The notes below the pieces were generated by a model, which did not search any database, was not told the DNA's origin, and was given only the letters and a program-made list of their open reading frames with translations. A stretch of 5,527 nt of DNA from Alphaproteobacteria bacterium. Its GTDB lineage: Bacteria; Pseudomonadota; Alphaproteobacteria; Micropepsales; Micropepsaceae. Below, piece after piece: positions 4,916 to 5,527 of the stretch (its first letter is position 1; each line of letters starts with the position of its first letter). The stretch is taken from contig CANBZE010000157.1 of assembly GCA_947373775.1 (NCBI GenBank), positions 1 through 5,527 of the forward strand. The letters are read 5' to 3'. Position numbers and translations under genes: made by a program.

Positions 4916-5527
4916 GGCGGCACAGGGATCGAACCTGTGACCCCTTCCATGTCAAGGAAGTGCTCTCCCGCTGAGCTAGCCGCCCCACCGGCAGGAAGGC
5001 GGCTTCTATAACGTCGCGCCTTGCGGGGGGCAAGCGGGCCCCCGCCGGAACCGGCCCCCTCGCCGGCTCCGGGCGGAAGCCCTTGGCAGTACCGGCTATT
5101 TTCCAGGGAGAAGGTCACCAAAGCGGTGGCTTGGCTGATCACCGGCATGCCGTCCTTGAGGCCGGGCGTGTAGGTCCAGTGCCCCACGATCCAGGCCTGC
5201 GCCGCCTCGTCCAGAAGCCCATGCCCGCTGGAAACCGCCACCTCGGCCTGGCCGACATGGCCGTCGGCCAGCACCGTCAGCCGCAAGGTCACATTGCCTT
5301 CCATGCCTGCGCGCCGCGCCACCACCGGATAAGGCGGCGTGGTGTGGGTGGAGGCGATGGACACCGGCGCGCGGTCCACACCTGCGGCCGTTCCCGCGCC
5401 GCCGGTGTTGGACGGCGGTGTCGGCGTGATGCCCGTATCGCCGTCGTCACGCTTGATGTTGAACGGCGGCGGATCGGCCGTCACAGGCGCCAGTTTGATC
5501 AGCCTTGGTGGCGGCGGCGCTGTCGAT
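4906..5527 (-). CDS. TonB-family protein, C-terminal part (5' end outside window; extended tail doubtful)
   Basis: The frame enters from the right edge without a start. The first visible part is proline-rich (PPPP, PPPF, PTPP), typical of the periplasm-spanning region of TonB proteins, which pass proton-motive-force energy from ExbB/ExbD to outer-membrane receptors. A TonB C-terminal domain follows at about 5340-5098: PPYPVVARRAG, GNVTLRLTVLADGHVG, SSGHGLLDEAAQAW, WTYTPGLKDGMP and the final strand VTFSLEN. Family members usually end there. Here the frame stays open for 63 more codons of Gly/Pro/Arg-rich, non-conserved sequence, runs through the tRNA promoter and the whole tRNA-Val gene, and stops at TAA (4908-4906). 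A TAG lies at 5098-5096 in another frame exactly at the domain end, so a one-base frameshift (real or sequencing) may have removed the true stop. The domain call is firm; the tail is not. Confidence 0.8.
   Translation of the reverse strand, partial: STAPPPPRLIKLAPVTADPPPFNIKRDDGDTGITPTPPSNTGGAGTAAGVDRAPVSIASTHTTPPYPVVARRAGMEGNVTLRLTVLADGHVGQAEVAVSSGHGLLDEAAQAWIVGHWTYTPGLKDGMPVISQATALVTFSLENSRYCQGLPPGAGEGAGSGGGPLAPRKARRYRSRLPAGGAASSAGEHFLDMEGVTGSIPVPPTI
4911..4985 (-). tRNA. tRNA-Val (anticodon GAC), CCA encoded
   Basis: On the minus strand all arms fold: acceptor GGGCGGC pairs with GCCGCCC (7 of 7), the D arm is GCTC/GAGC with loop AGCGGGA, the anticodon stem is CTTCC/GGAAG with loop TTGACAT (anticodon GAC), the variable loop is GGGTC, and the T arm is ACAGG-TTCGATC-CCTGT. 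The discriminator is A and CCA is encoded (4911-4913). The body is 72 bases, 75 with CCA. It reads GUC and probably GUU valine codons. It has its own promoter upstream, and lies entirely inside the extended reading frame of the TonB-family gene on the same strand. Confidence 0.97.
5005..5033 (-). promoter_or_regulatory. Promoter of tRNA-Val
   Basis: On the minus strand TTGCCC (5028-5033) and TATAGA (5005-5010) are separated by 17 bases, the ideal spacing for a housekeeping sigma factor. Transcription would start near 4998, giving a leader of about 13 bases before the tRNA. The segment between the -10 and the tRNA is GC-rich, as is common for stable RNA promoters. Confidence 0.7.
5023..5072 (-). 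other. Two adjacent GC-rich hairpins downstream of the TonB domain
   Basis: In the minus-strand transcript 5072-5062 pairs with 5055-5045 (an 11-bp stem with one G-U wobble and a 6-base loop). A second hairpin follows at 5045-5023 (8 bp plus a one-base bulge, 6-base loop). They lie between the end of the conserved TonB domain (5098) and the tRNA -10 element. There is no U tract, so they are not classic intrinsic terminators; they could stabilise the tonB mRNA end or help stop transcription before the tRNA promoter. Confidence 0.4.

Noticed and set aside
4390..4974. Plus-strand frame ending across the antisense of tRNA-Val
   Set aside because: Most of it is an out-of-frame reading of the second oxidase, and its end is the antisense translation of a tRNA, a familiar kind of spurious protein annotation.

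Overview
This is a GC-rich bacterial window, most likely from a Gram-negative alphaproteobacterium. The evidence is a TonB-family C-terminal domain, Sec and Tat type export signals, a tRNA gene with an encoded CCA end, and protein families typical of soil and aquatic Proteobacteria. The exact genus cannot be read from the sequence. Coding density is high and no stretch over 300 bases lacks a gene. I saw no transposase, integrase or CRISPR array.

Left part (minus strand, read right to left): a Sec-exported alpha/beta-hydrolase (1301-2341), then 39 bases later a HI0933/YhiN-type FAD oxidoreductase (89-1261), then 31 bases later the first 19 codons of an unidentified protein that runs off the left edge (1-57). 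Close spacing on one strand suggests co-transcription.

Centre (plus strand): a divergent intergenic region (2342-2451) holds a good sigma70-type promoter. A perfect AGGTCA-N6-TGACCT inverted repeat fills its -35/-10 spacer exactly, and a tandem AGGATTTG repeat runs into the -35. It drives two overlapping paralogues of the FMN-dependent alpha-hydroxy-acid oxidase family (2452-3579 and 3572-4843), both with twin-arginine export signals. The second keeps all the family's catalytic residues. The first has lost the catalytic His and Arg, among others, but keeps the FMN-phosphate region, so it looks like a pseudoenzyme or an enzyme with changed chemistry. With the divergent exported hydrolase this suggests a periplasmic module in which an ester or acyl substrate is hydrolysed and a hydroxy-acid product is oxidised; that link is inference.

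Right part (minus strand): the 5'-truncated 3' portion of a TonB-family gene (to 5527), followed by tRNA-Val(GAC) (4911-4985) with its own promoter. The tonB reading frame has no stop after its conserved domain and runs through the whole tRNA gene, ending at a TAA just past the CCA. A perfect 18-bp inverted repeat (4877-4915) overlaps the tRNA 3' end and separates it from the convergent oxidase operon.
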